Translations under genes and position numbers: made by a program
Source of the DNA: Nitrospinota bacterium
Lineage (GTDB): Bacteria; Nitrospinota; Nitrospinia; Nitrospinales; VA-1
Assembly (NCBI GenBank): GCA_009873635.1
Contig: WAHY01000002.1
Span: 70,911 to 123,092 of the forward strand
DNA: 52,182 bases
Direction: 5' to 3'
In this document: positions 36,064-44,374 of the stretch, in pieces
Layout: each line of letters begins with the position of its first letter
Numbering within the stretch: position 1 is the first letter of the stretch
The notes under the pieces: generated by a model
The model's input: only the letters and a program-made list of their open reading frames with translations
What the model was told of the DNA's origin: nothing
Database searches by the model: none

Positions 36064-36409
36064 GCTCTAACTATTTGATTTTGTGACAGATTTGAAACAT
36101 TATCGGGACATGGTTGCGATATAGATGTTCCATAATAAGAATGGATGGTTATCCCTCTGCTGTTGCCTCCTCCCCCCTTTCCAAAAATGGCGGAGGGGTT
36201 TCCAGACTCATTGAACTGTCAAGGACAATATAACGAGAAGAGTGCTTGGGAATACAGACTTAAGCGCTCCAACCCTAAACGGGAGTAGCGGTCAGGGCTA
36301 CTCCCGTTTTTTGGGTTCGAGCTGTTAGAAGATGCTACTCAATTAAGACTAATGGGCATGGAAGACTTTCTATCCGAAGCCTGGGCCCCATGCCTGCGGC
36401 GGCTCGCCT
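36064..36409 (+). other. Intergenic region with possible structured RNA
   Basis: About 345 bp between convergent genes, no convincing ORF. It contains a CCTCC/GGAGG pairing around 36167-36196, a stem of GAGTGCTT (36240-36247) with AAGCGCTC (36262-36269, one G-U pair), and then a very strong terminator (36278-36312). The chain of hairpins ending in a terminator 215 nt beyond the DUF971 stop may be a separate small RNA or a long structured 3' UTR. No good promoter was found. Confidence 0.4.
36278..36312 (+). terminator. Strong rho-independent terminator
   Basis: AACGGGAGTAGC (36278-36289) pairs perfectly over 12 bp with 36297-36308 across a 7-nt loop, then TTTTTT. It ends the mrp-DUF971 transcript or a separate small RNA. 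Confidence 0.88.
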
Positions 36410-36844
36410 CTACATGCCTACTTTTTCACGAACCTCGTCCATGACTTTAGCGTCGATTGTTGTGATGCCATTTTCGACAGCAAAGTTTATGACGGTTTTC
36501 TTAGCCATACCTCTTACGAAAAATGGGACCTTTTTTATTCGTTGTTCTGCTTCTTCGGTCCATATGAGGTCATCTTCAGGGTTAGTGCTTTTGAGTTCTT
36601 CCTTGGCCTGAGCCAGAGCCGAACCGACAGCGGCCATGGGTGCCTTGCTCACATCGGTGGCTCCACCCATTTCTACGCCAAGCTTGCTGACAAACTCGGT
36701 TTCAAATTTGTTGGTGAGCATGGCAATGCTGTGTCCACACTTTTTGCATTTAAACTTCATGGCAAGATTAGCTTTTTCCTCAGGCATGATGCCTTCGGTC
36801 TGAACTTCCATCTTGACATCGCAGGGGATACAAAGGAATTTCAT
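36410..36844 (-). CDS. Zinc-ribbon protein with C-terminal PCP_red domain
   Basis: 144 residues. The N-terminus has two Cys pairs, C-I-P-C near residue 5 and C-K-K-C near residue 33, forming a probable zinc ribbon. The C-terminal 50 residues (W-T-E-E-A-E-x-R, V-P-F-F-V-R, K-K-T-V-I-N-F-A and I-D-A-K-V-M-D-E) match the PCP_red domain. That domain is otherwise known as the tail of the light-independent protochlorophyllide reductase B subunit. No photosynthesis genes are in the window, so here it is likely a stand-alone domain in a non-photosynthetic setting. It lies 12 nt downstream of an Mrp-like ATPase, hinting at a role in Fe-S cluster or redox-cofactor assembly. Confidence 0.78.
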   Translation of the reverse strand: MKFLCIPCDVKMEVQTEGIMPEEKANLAMKFKCKKCGHSIAMLTNKFETEFVSKLGVEMGGATDVSKAPMAAVGSALAQAKEELKSTNPEDDLIWTEEAEQRIKKVPFFVRGMAKKTVINFAVENGITTIDAKVMDEVREKVGM

Positions 36845-36856
36845 TACGTCTCCAGT

Positions 36857-37738
36857 TTATTTAGTGGTAAATTTTTCAATATTTTCTACGGCCTCAGCAA
36901 TCGCTTTGCCTGTAACAGAATCTTTAAATTCATTATAAAAAAGGTTTCCGGATTGGCTCTGAGACACTCGAGTATCAAAAGGAATCTTTCCTATATATGG
37001 AACTCCCTTTTGTTCGCTCAATTTGTGAACATCTTCACCATCAAACAATTTACCTTCTTTTTCGCAATGTGGGCATACATAGGTAGCCATGTTTTCAATG
37101 AGGCCAATAATGGGCACACCCATTTTATTGTTCTTTGTGATTGACTTCGTCACAATATGTTGTGAAAGCTGAGAGGGAATGGTAATTTCAACGGCTCCTG
37201 CCAGTTCAGGAATCAGTGAGCGAATATTATCAATCCTGTCGCTGCCAGGCGGCATATCGATGAGAAGATAATCCAATTCACCCCAATTAGTGTCTGCCAG
37301 CAGTTCGCGGATAGCTGTGGACTCCATGACGCTCACCCAGGACGCTGTGGCATCGTCTGCATCGGTCCACATTACAGGTGTGTCTGCGGACTTTAACAGC
37401 ATATCCATTGACATGATGCGGATTCCCTGATACCCGATGCCAGGGTTGAGTCCATCGTCTTTCATTTCGAGTTGAGCATTGTTGCCGACACCAAGAAGAT
37501 GGCCTATGCTGGGTCCGTTCAGATCAGCATCAAGAATACCGACTTTTTTGCCGCGGTCAGCAAGGCATGAAGCAATGTTGGCGGTTATTGAACTTTTTCC
37601 AACGCCTCCCTTTCCACTCATTAATGCAACCTTATATTTGATCTTGTCTAGACGGGATCGTAGTTTTGCACCTAGCTCTACGACTTGTTCAACTATGTTG
37701 GATCCGCCATCACCTTCAAGATCCTCATAAGTTTTCAT
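36857..37738 (-). CDS. Mrp/NBP35-like P-loop ATPase
   Basis: 293 residues. The deviant Walker A MSGKGGVGKSS lies near residue 40, with GILDADLNGPSIGHLLG and DYLLIDMPPGSDR after it. The C-x-x-C pair is in YVCPHCEKEG near residue 229. It lacks the DUF59 domain of the other Mrp in the window and has a 35-residue N-terminal extension instead. Probably an Fe-S cluster scaffold or carrier with its own clients. A good ribosome-binding site (AAGGAG) precedes the ATG. Forms a two-gene unit with the PCP_red protein. Probably distinct in function from the DUF59-type mrp at 34.6 kb. Confidence 0.88.
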   Translation of the reverse strand: MKTYEDLEGDGGSNIVEQVVELGAKLRSRLDKIKYKVALMSGKGGVGKSSITANIASCLADRGKKVGILDADLNGPSIGHLLGVGNNAQLEMKDDGLNPGIGYQGIRIMSMDMLLKSADTPVMWTDADDATASWVSVMESTAIRELLADTNWGELDYLLIDMPPGSDRIDNIRSLIPELAGAVEITIPSQLSQHIVTKSITKNNKMGVPIIGLIENMATYVCPHCEKEGKLFDGEDVHKLSEQKGVPYIGKIPFDTRVSQSQSGNLFYNEFKDSVTGKAIAEAVENIEKFTTK

Positions 37739-37830
37739 GAAATACTCCTTAAAATAAACCGGTTTTCCAATGTTCCAGCCTTTATGTTTATTGGAACTAG
37801 AGTTTCCATCATAAATTAAAACAGGTATAT

Positions 37831-37860
37831 ATTAAAGGTTTTTTGAAGTTTATGGCAAAA
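37831..37860 (-). promoter_or_regulatory. Possible promoter for the Mrp-like/PCP_red pair
   Basis: On the minus strand TTGCCA (37860-37855, 5/6), an 18-bp spacer and TAATAT (37836-37831, 4/6), about 95 nt upstream of the ATG. Confidence 0.4.
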
Positions 37861-37988
37861 ATCAGTCTGGACCTTAAGATATTTTTATCTATTGTGTTGT
37901 TTTCTGTTGACCCTTGAGGTTTATCTCATTTAGATTAGCAAGTTTAGCCTTGTATTCGAAATTACTTATAATTTTTTGGAATTAAATA

Positions 37989-40127
37989 ATGGATCTTACG
38001 GAAGATGACAAACGATTGATCGAAGAGGAAGAAGCGTTGCTTGAAAGTACCTTGCAGTCTTTATGTCAACAGCTTCCAATTGTCCAGGAATCCAAAATAA
38101 CCGCCAATATGGCGGCGCGTGAATTGACCAGTCAGATAGTTAATGAATGGAATCATGAAGAAAGACAACCTCTGGTTTCTGATGAAGCGGTGGCTCATCG
38201 CATTTTGGACATACGCAAAGACAGTGATAAGGCCCTGTATGCGTTGATTCAGGAACCTTATTTTGGAAGGGTCTGTACGAAGGAGGAAGACGGTAGTGAG
38301 GTGTCATTCCTGATAGGAAAAAAAAGCAATATTGATGCGGGAATTGTGGATTGGAGAAATGGACCCATAGCCGGGTTATATTTCAACTATAAACAGGAAG
38401 AAGAGTTTTATGAGGTAATCAATCAGCGAGAACGGAGTGGGCATATCCAACTAAGACGGTCTTATAGGATTGAAGGGGGTCAATTGATGCAGATCGATAC
38501 GCCGGAAGGTGTTTTCAGGAGAGGTGAGACGGGCTGGTCAAAACTTGATGTCGAAGATGAGGTTGCGGCACACCGGTCAAGAGCGAAAGACTCAAAAGAA
38601 AAGCGTCTTCCAAGTATTCTTTCATTAATAACCAAAGATCAATTTGAAATGATCACCAGCGATGCTGAACGGCCTGTTATTATTCAGGGCTCTGCTGGTT
38701 CGGGCAAAACTACAGTCGCTCTGCACCGACTGGCCTGGTTGTTGCACGAAGAAAATTCTTTAGCAAGAGCGAAAAATACCCGGGTTGTGGTGATGAACAA
38801 GTCACTGCAAATATATGTTAGCTACACCTTGCCATCTATGGGAATTGAAGGTGTTCAGTCTTCCACTTTCAATAGTTGGGCATTGTCTATTATCGGTAAA
38901 GTTGTTCGCGGCAGGCCTTTCTTCAAATTCCTGAATGTTCCCTCTTTTGTTGAAGAAATAAAGTTTTCTGAGGAGATTCTAAGGGCTCTTGAAGGGTGGG
39001 TGGACAAACAGGTCATCAAATTAAATGAAGATATTGTGAGGTTCTTCAAGCCATGGCCCGGGCAGGTGAACTCGTGGAAGAAGACAGAAGCTAATGCTCT
39101 TTTACCCCGATTAAGGGACTTCACTCATGAAGTTAAAGAAGCCAGCTTGCCAAAATTTGACAAGGATAAATGCCTGGAATTTCTGGAACGTAAATGTTTC
39201 GAACTGGAAGATTATGTTCAAGATGTATATGACTTGTTATCAGATTCAGAACATTTAAAATCCTACCTCCCTGCCAGTCCCAAACTGGGTTCTAATCTGG
39301 ATTATCTGAAAAGACTGACGAACAAAAACAGGGAAAAACATAATCTGGATTATTTTGATATGTCCCTTGTTTTGCGACTCATACAAATTAAAAACGGTGG
39401 TTTGCCAGATGGAGATGGTGGGGTGATTTCACTGGATCACTTGGTGGTCGATGAAGCCCAGGATTTTGGTCCCGTTGAATTTGCCATTATGACATCTGCT
39501 GTCGGTGATAAACGCCAAATGACCATTGTCGGCGATGTGGCGCAGAAAATTCTTCAGGCAAGAAAATTCATTGGCTGGAACAAGGTCGTGGAAAACCTGG
39601 GAATGGAAGAGGACTCTATTATTCGTCTCGAAGTTTCGTTCCGGTGTACGGTTCCCATCATGACTTTGGCGCATAAAGTGGCTGGAGATCCGAAACAAGT
39701 TGAGGGTAGGGCCGGTCCCGATCCGGAGTGGTATAAGGCAGACGACAGGGAAAGTATGCTGGAGCATCTGGTTGAGTGGTGTAATCGTCAGGTCAAGATG
39801 GATCCTTACAAGCTCATTGCCATCATATGCCGCTATCCAAAACAGGCTATGGAGTTAAAAGAGGAGTTGGAAGAATATCTGTCTGGAGAAGTTCGTCTCG
39901 GACATCGCAATCAGTTTTCTTTTGACCCTGGAATTATGGTGACAAACATTCACCAGGTAAAAGGTTTGGAGTTTGACTCTGTTGCGATGGTAGAACCTGA
40001 TGAGGATAATTATCCTATAAAGAGGGAAGAAAGCAGAAACATGTTATATGTTGGGATCACCCGGACTCAGGATGACCTGCTTTTGACCACGGTCAAACCA
40101 TTTTCAAGGGTATTTTTTTATAAGTAG
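37989..40127 (+). CDS. UvrD/HelD-like superfamily 1 helicase
   Basis: 712 residues. An N-terminal helical region (about 1-60) and a HelD-like segment around residues 95-130 (PYFGRV, then IVDWRNGPIAGLYF) precede the SF1 motor. Walker A is GSAGSGKTT near residue 234. Walker B is VVDEAQD near 487, followed by the VGDVAQKI motif and SFRC. The C-terminal motif V and VI regions are IHQVKGLEFD and NMLYVGITRTQDDL. The DWRNGP block points to the HelD type, which removes stalled RNA polymerase from DNA, rather than to classical UvrD/Rep. A TATAAT box lies 17 nt before the ATG. Single-gene unit. Confidence 0.84.
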   Translation: MDLTEDDKRLIEEEEALLESTLQSLCQQLPIVQESKITANMAARELTSQIVNEWNHEERQPLVSDEAVAHRILDIRKDSDKALYALIQEPYFGRVCTKEEDGSEVSFLIGKKSNIDAGIVDWRNGPIAGLYFNYKQEEEFYEVINQRERSGHIQLRRSYRIEGGQLMQIDTPEGVFRRGETGWSKLDVEDEVAAHRSRAKDSKEKRLPSILSLITKDQFEMITSDAERPVIIQGSAGSGKTTVALHRLAWLLHEENSLARAKNTRVVVMNKSLQIYVSYTLPSMGIEGVQSSTFNSWALSIIGKVVRGRPFFKFLNVPSFVEEIKFSEEILRALEGWVDKQVIKLNEDIVRFFKPWPGQVNSWKKTEANALLPRLRDFTHEVKEASLPKFDKDKCLEFLERKCFELEDYVQDVYDLLSDSEHLKSYLPASPKLGSNLDYLKRLTNKNREKHNLDYFDMSLVLRLIQIKNGGLPDGDGGVISLDHLVVDEAQDFGPVEFAIMTSAVGDKRQMTIVGDVAQKILQARKFIGWNKVVENLGMEEDSIIRLEVSFRCTVPIMTLAHKVAGDPKQVEGRAGPDPEWYKADDRESMLEHLVEWCNRQVKMDPYKLIAIICRYPKQAMELKEELEEYLSGEVRLGHRNQFSFDPGIMVTNIHQVKGLEFDSVAMVEPDEDNYPIKREESRNMLYVGITRTQDDLLLTTVKPFSRVFFYK

Positions 40128-40200
40128 AAGTTATGGCAATGTATTTTTTATGAAATGTTGCGGAACAATATTTGGGGACTATATTGTGATTACAAGGGGT

Positions 40201-40290
40201 ATGAGACCCGTTCTAACAAAGGAGGACGTTATAGAGGCTGAGAGTCCACCAAAATATGTAATTAGAACAAATCTAGAGGTTCGCATATAA
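40201..40290 (+). CDS. Possible 29-residue small protein
   Basis: A short frame beginning MRPVLTKEDVIEAE, with protein-like composition; a GTG five codons upstream (40186) is in frame. It lies alone between the helicase gene and truA. The neighbouring AAGGGG is too close to be a clear ribosome-binding site for the ATG. It may be a real micro-ORF, a gene fragment or chance. Confidence 0.2.
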   Translation: MRPVLTKEDVIEAESPPKYVIRTNLEVRI

Positions 40291-40325
40291 ATGTGAACGG
40301 CCCTGTGTGTGGGGCAAAAAAAGAG

Positions 40326-40359
40326 AAAAAACGCGTTGAGCAGCTGCAACGCGTTTTTT
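40326..40359. terminator. Bidirectional terminator hairpin directly before truA
   Basis: A 13-bp perfect stem: 40326-40338 (six A, then CGCGTTG) pairs with 40347-40359 (CAACGCG, then six T) across an 8-nt loop. A- and T-runs on both sides make it work in either direction. Its T-tract ends 6 nt before the truA ATG at 40366. Confidence 0.8.
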
Positions 40360-40365
40360 GTTTTT

Positions 40366-41112
40366 ATGAGTGAAATGGAGAAAAAAATCCTTTTAATAAT
40401 TGAATATGAGGGCACTGCCTATCACGGTTGGCAATTGCAAACAAATGCTGTCAGCATTCAGGGTTTCCTGGAAAAAGCCTTGAGTACAATTTTGAATCAG
40501 CCAACAAATGTTTTGAGTGCTGGCAGAACCGATGCGGGTGTTCATTCAGAAGGAATGCCGGCACATTTTACAGCCAATACAAAAATGTCAATGGTAGAGA
40601 TGCAGCTTGCTTTAAACAGTCTGCTTCCTCATGACATCACAGTCCGGGAAGTGCGTGAAGTTCCTATGGATTTTAATGCGCGCGGCTCTGCCAAATGCAA
40701 ACTGTATCGATATACCATATTAAACAGGGACTATCCTTCTGCACTCAATTTCCGCCGTTCCTGGTTCATTCCACATAAACTGAATGTACCCGCGATGAAA
40801 ACGGCGGCGGTATACCTGGTTGGTGAACACGACTTCACTTCATTCCGGGCAGGGAACTGCAACGCCAAATCGCCTGTGCGAACCATGAAGCGTGTCGAGA
40901 TCATTGAACGGGACGATTTCCTGGTTTTTGAATTTGAAAGTAAAGGTTTTTTGAAGCACATGGTTCGTAACCTTGTAGGAACCCTTGTGTATGTTGGCAA
41001 AAACAAATACCCCCCGGAACAGGTAAAAACCATTCTTGAAGCACGTAACCGCAAGGTTGCCGGTCCCACAGCACCTTCTCACGGACTCTGCCTGATAAAA
41101 GTAGAGTATTAG
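40366..41112 (+). CDS. truA: tRNA pseudouridine(38-40) synthase
   Basis: 248 residues. Isomerises uridines 38-40 of the tRNA anticodon arm. Seen: IEYEGTAYHGWQ at the N-terminus, the catalytic Asp in SAGRTDAGVHSEG, the FNARGSAKCKLYRY block, and FLKHMVRNLVGTL in the C-terminal half. I start at the ATG at 40366; the ATG at 40375 is also possible, and both lack a strong ribosome-binding site because a terminator hairpin lies just upstream. A terminator-like hairpin follows at 41150-41183. Confidence 0.95.
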   Translation: MSEMEKKILLIIEYEGTAYHGWQLQTNAVSIQGFLEKALSTILNQPTNVLSAGRTDAGVHSEGMPAHFTANTKMSMVEMQLALNSLLPHDITVREVREVPMDFNARGSAKCKLYRYTILNRDYPSALNFRRSWFIPHKLNVPAMKTAAVYLVGEHDFTSFRAGNCNAKSPVRTMKRVEIIERDDFLVFEFESKGFLKHMVRNLVGTLVYVGKNKYPPEQVKTILEARNRKVAGPTAPSHGLCLIKVEY

Positions 41113-41149
41113 TGTTGCAAAACCTTTATAAAGTCGATTGTTAGTTGGT

Positions 41150-41183
41150 GGGAAAACTCCTTTTAGAGTTCCTCCGTTTTTTT
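41150..41183 (+). terminator. Terminator-like hairpin after truA
   Basis: AACTC (41155-41159) pairs with GAGTT (41166-41170), with a few further pairs outside a small internal loop, followed by seven T (41177-41183). Imperfect stem. Confidence 0.5.
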
Positions 41184-41943
41184 ATGTTTTTAATCGTTTC
41201 CCTTGAGGATTGAAAATTTTAAAATGACCCATGCCGCGTTTGGCAAAGAAATATTTTGCAGCGGTTTCCATCACTCCCAATCCATAGGTCACGCTTCTCC
41301 TGAAGCTGATCGATGATGCATCGTCAAAGTAAAGGGCGGGGCAGGATACTTCCCCCAATTCAAACCCAAAATACAGGGTTTGGCAAAGCATTTGGTTGTC
41401 GAACACAAAATCATCGGAGTTTTCTAAAAGTGGAATGGTTTCGAGCACTTTTCGGCTAAAAGCCCGGTAGCCGGTATGGTATTCAGAAAGCTTTTGCTGA
41501 ATGAGCAGGTTCTCGGCTAATGTTAAAGCGCGGTTTGAAACATATTTATAGAGAGGCATTCCTCCCATCATGGCCTTGTTGCCAAGAATTCTGGAGCCGA
41601 TCACCGCGTCAAATACTCCTTCTGCAATCATTGACGCCATGGGTGTGATGAGCTTTGGCGTATACTGATAATCAGGGTGTAACATAATAACGATGTCGGC
41701 ATTATGATTCAAAGCCTCTTGATAACAGGTTTTCTGATTGCCGCCGTATCCCTTGTTTTCGGTATGGACAAATGTTTTGATATCCAATTGCCGTGATAGG
41801 TTGACAGTCTCATCCTGGCTGGCATCGTCGGTGAGAATGATATCGTCTACAATATCTTTGGGTATTTCATCGTAGGTTTTTTTCAGGGTTTTTTCGGCGT
41901 TGTAGGCCGGCATGACCACGCAGATGCGTTTGCCGTTAATCAT
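41182..41943 (-). CDS. GT2 glycosyltransferase
   Basis: 253 residues. Family 2 glycosyltransferase: CVVMPAYNAEKTL at the N-terminus, ILTDDASQDETV, GYGGNQKTCY, and IVIMLHPDYQY, where the usual D-x-D-type motif is replaced by H-P-D-Y. IGSRILGN and YHTGYRAFSR follow. No membrane domain. Probably transfers a sugar in envelope polysaccharide or glycolipid synthesis; substrate unknown. Stands alone on the minus strand between truA and leuB. It differs from the GT2 enzyme at 13.6 kb and is not a recent copy. Confidence 0.83.
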   Translation of the reverse strand: MINGKRICVVMPAYNAEKTLKKTYDEIPKDIVDDIILTDDASQDETVNLSRQLDIKTFVHTENKGYGGNQKTCYQEALNHNADIVIMLHPDYQYTPKLITPMASMIAEGVFDAVIGSRILGNKAMMGGMPLYKYVSNRALTLAENLLIQQKLSEYHTGYRAFSRKVLETIPLLENSDDFVFDNQMLCQTLYFGFELGEVSCPALYFDDASSISFRRSVTYGLGVMETAAKYFFAKRGMGHFKIFNPQGKRLKT

Positions 41944-42140
41944 AGGCTTGATTCTGGGTTATGGTTTTAGTTTCAGCGTGTTATGATAATGCAAAAATAA
42001 ATATTTACAACGAAATTTATGCCCGTATACTGCGGCGAACCGACGCTGGCAAAGTATATATAACTTTGGTTTGCTGAGTTTTTTTATGGACTGGGAGGTA
42101 GGGAGGGCTATCTCCTGATTTTAGGAGTTTGATTTTTTAT

Positions 42141-43223
42141 ATGAAAACAGAATTCGATATTGCGGTATTCCCCGGTGACGGAATTGGGCCAGAAGTGATT
42201 CAAGAGGCACTGAAAATTCTTAAAATTATTGAATCGAAACTGGGTATTAAAATAAATGTCAATGAGGCACTTGTTGGCGGTGCTGGTTACGATGCTACTG
42301 GACACCCTTTGCCGGATGAAACTCTTAAAACGGCGCAAAATGCAGATGCGGTTTTGTTGGGTGCGGTCGGTGGCCCCAAATGGGAGAACATTGATTTTTC
42401 ACTTAGGCCGGAAAGGGCTTTACTGGGTCTTCGTTCTAACTTGGGGCTATATGCCAATCTGCGTCCTGCGCGTATTTTCCCGGCTTTGGTCGAGGCCTCT
42501 ACTTTGAAACGTGAAGTGGTGGAAGGTCTGGACCTTCTCGTTGTACGCGAATTAACCGGGGGAATTTATTTCGGGGAACCACGAGGGATTGATTCGCTGG
42601 ATGATGGGACCCGAAGAGGATTCAACACCCTGGTTTATACAGAACCTGAAGTTGAAAGAATTTCCCGCATTGCCTTTGATGTAGCCCGCAAACGTAATAA
42701 ATCTGTTTGTTCTGTTGATAAAGCCAATGTGCTTGAGGCGACTGGTTTCTGGCGTGAGGTTGTGACGAACCTGCACTCAGAATATTCGGATGTAAGTCTG
42801 TCGCACATGTATGTGGATAATTGCGCTATGCAATTGGTGAGGAACCCTAAACAATTTGATGTGATTCTGACTACCAATATGTTCGGCGATATTTTAAGTG
42901 ATGAAGCTTCCATGTTGACAGGGTCAATAGGCATGCTGCCTTCTGCCAGTCTTGGCGAGAAATATGCCATGTATGAACCGATTCATGGTAGTGCCCCAGA
43001 TATCGCGGGTAAAGAACTGGCTAATCCGCTGGCCACAATATTATCTGTGGGGATGATGTTCAAATACTCTTTGGATTGTGAAGAGCCGAATGAATGGATT
43101 GAGACTGCTGTTGAAACGGTATTGAGTAAAGGGGTCAGAACAGCGGATATTATGTCTGAAGGAATGAAACAGGTGGGTACGAAAGAAATGGGCGATCTGA
43201 TTGCAGAAGAGTTGGAGAAGTAG
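42141..43223 (+). CDS. leuB: 3-isopropylmalate dehydrogenase
   Basis: 360 residues. NAD-dependent oxidative decarboxylation in leucine synthesis. Seen: [12 protein letters not shown] at the N-terminus, the substrate-binding block [11 protein letters not shown]...[24 protein letters not shown], and [15 protein letters not shown] followed by [10 protein letters not shown]. The [11 protein letters not shown] loop favours LeuB over isocitrate or tartrate dehydrogenases. I start at the ATG at 42141; AGGAG lies 13 nt upstream, a long spacing, and a TTG at 42129 is too close to it. asd follows after one base. Confidence 0.96.
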   Translation: MKTEFDIAVFPGDGIGPEVIQEALKILKIIESKLGIKINVNEALVGGAGYDATGHPLPDETLKTAQNADAVLLGAVGGPKWENIDFSLRPERALLGLRSNLGLYANLRPARIFPALVEASTLKREVVEGLDLLVVRELTGGIYFGEPRGIDSLDDGTRRGFNTLVYTEPEVERISRIAFDVARKRNKSVCSVDKANVLEATGFWREVVTNLHSEYSDVSLSHMYVDNCAMQLVRNPKQFDVILTTNMFGDILSDEASMLTGSIGMLPSASLGEKYAMYEPIHGSAPDIAGKELANPLATILSVGMMFKYSLDCEEPNEWIETAVETVLSKGVRTADIMSEGMKQVGTKEMGDLIAEELEK

Positions 43224-43224
43224 A

Positions 43225-44250
43225 ATGCTGGATAAAAAAGAAGCTTATGATGTTGCCGTTGCTGGTGCCACAGGCGCAGTGGGAAGAAAAATGCTGGAAA
43301 TTCTTGAACAGAGAAAATTTCCTGTTGCCAGCTTAAAAGTTCTTGCGTCTGCACGATCGGTGGGTCAGGCATTGCCATTCAATGGCAACTCACTGGCAGT
43401 TGAAGAGTTAAAGGAAAGTTCTTTTGAAGGTGTGGATATTGCCCTTTTTTCGGCAGGTGCTGGTGTGAGTCGTCAGTTTGCTCCCTTTGCGGTGAAATCC
43501 GGTTGCATTGTGATTGATAACAGCAGTGCTTTTCGTATGGAACCGGATATCCCTCTTGTTGTTCCAGAAGTGAACCCGGAAGCAGTTGGAGATGACCCCG
43601 GCGTCATCGCAAACCCTAACTGCTCAACCATTCAAATGGTCGTAGCGTTAAAGCCGATTCACGACCAGTTTAAAATAAAACGTGTTGTGGTTTCCACTTA
43701 CCAATCTGTTTCTGGTTCGGGGCAAAAGGCTATTGAAGAACTGCATAGCCAGGCACAAAGTGTCCTGTCCGGGAAACCGCCGGAGAATAATGTATATCCT
43801 CATCAAATCGCATTTAACTGTTTGCCACATATAGATAATTTTCTTGATAGCGGATACACAAAAGAAGAGATGAAGATGGTGAATGAAACCCGAAAGATTT
43901 TGGAAGATGATTCCATTCAAATCTCACCGACTACGGTTCGAGTGCCGGTATTTTATTCTCATTCTGAGTCTGTAAATGTTGAAACCGAAAAGCCCATCAG
44001 TGCTGGAGAAGTTAAAAAGTTATTATCTGATGCTGTTGGAGTTATGGTGGTTGACAACCCCGAAACTAACGAATACCCGTTGGCGATTGATGGTGAGGGT
44101 AGGGATGATGTGTTTGTTGGCAGAATCCGCGATGACATCTCTTGTGAAAACGCCATAAACTTCTGGGTTGTGTCCGACAATTTACGTAAGGGAGCGGCTC
44201 TTAATGCTGTTCAAATAGCAGAACTTCTCGCACGCAATGCTCAAAAATGA
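43225..44250 (+). CDS. asd: Aspartate-semialdehyde dehydrogenase
   Basis: 341 residues. Reduces aspartyl phosphate in the lysine/threonine/methionine pathway. VAGATGAVGRKMLEIL forms the NADP site; the catalytic Cys is Cys133 in NPNCSTIQMV; the Q-S-V-S-G-S-G-Q segment and the conserved RVPVFYSHSESV follow. The start is the ATG at 43225, one base after the leuB stop; the longer frame lies inside leuB. The leuB-asd order is widespread. Confidence 0.96.
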   Translation: MLDKKEAYDVAVAGATGAVGRKMLEILEQRKFPVASLKVLASARSVGQALPFNGNSLAVEELKESSFEGVDIALFSAGAGVSRQFAPFAVKSGCIVIDNSSAFRMEPDIPLVVPEVNPEAVGDDPGVIANPNCSTIQMVVALKPIHDQFKIKRVVVSTYQSVSGSGQKAIEELHSQAQSVLSGKPPENNVYPHQIAFNCLPHIDNFLDSGYTKEEMKMVNETRKILEDDSIQISPTTVRVPVFYSHSESVNVETEKPISAGEVKKLLSDAVGVMVVDNPETNEYPLAIDGEGRDDVFVGRIRDDISCENAINFWVVSDNLRKGAALNAVQIAELLARNAQK

Positions 44251-44274
44251 ATATTTGTTAAGTGGGTATCCCGC

Positions 44275-44303
44275 TTGACATTTATATGCCTTAAGTTTAT
44301 AAA
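44275..44303 (+). promoter_or_regulatory. Near-consensus sigma70 promoter for the coiled-coil gene
   Basis: TTGACA (6/6) at 44275-44280, a 17-bp spacer and TATAAA (5/6) at 44298-44303. Start predicted near 44310, about 65 nt before the ATG. It is the best promoter seen in the window. Confidence 0.72.
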
Positions 44304-44374
44304 ATATAGTACCTTATGGTATTTGGGGTTTGTCCCCATGCCAAAAATAAATCCTATTTGAAACAGGTCCTGTT

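Noticed and set aside
36542-37144. 200-codon plus-strand frame across the PCP_red and Mrp-like genes
   Set aside because: Phe-rich antisense shadow that spans two well-supported genes on the other strand.
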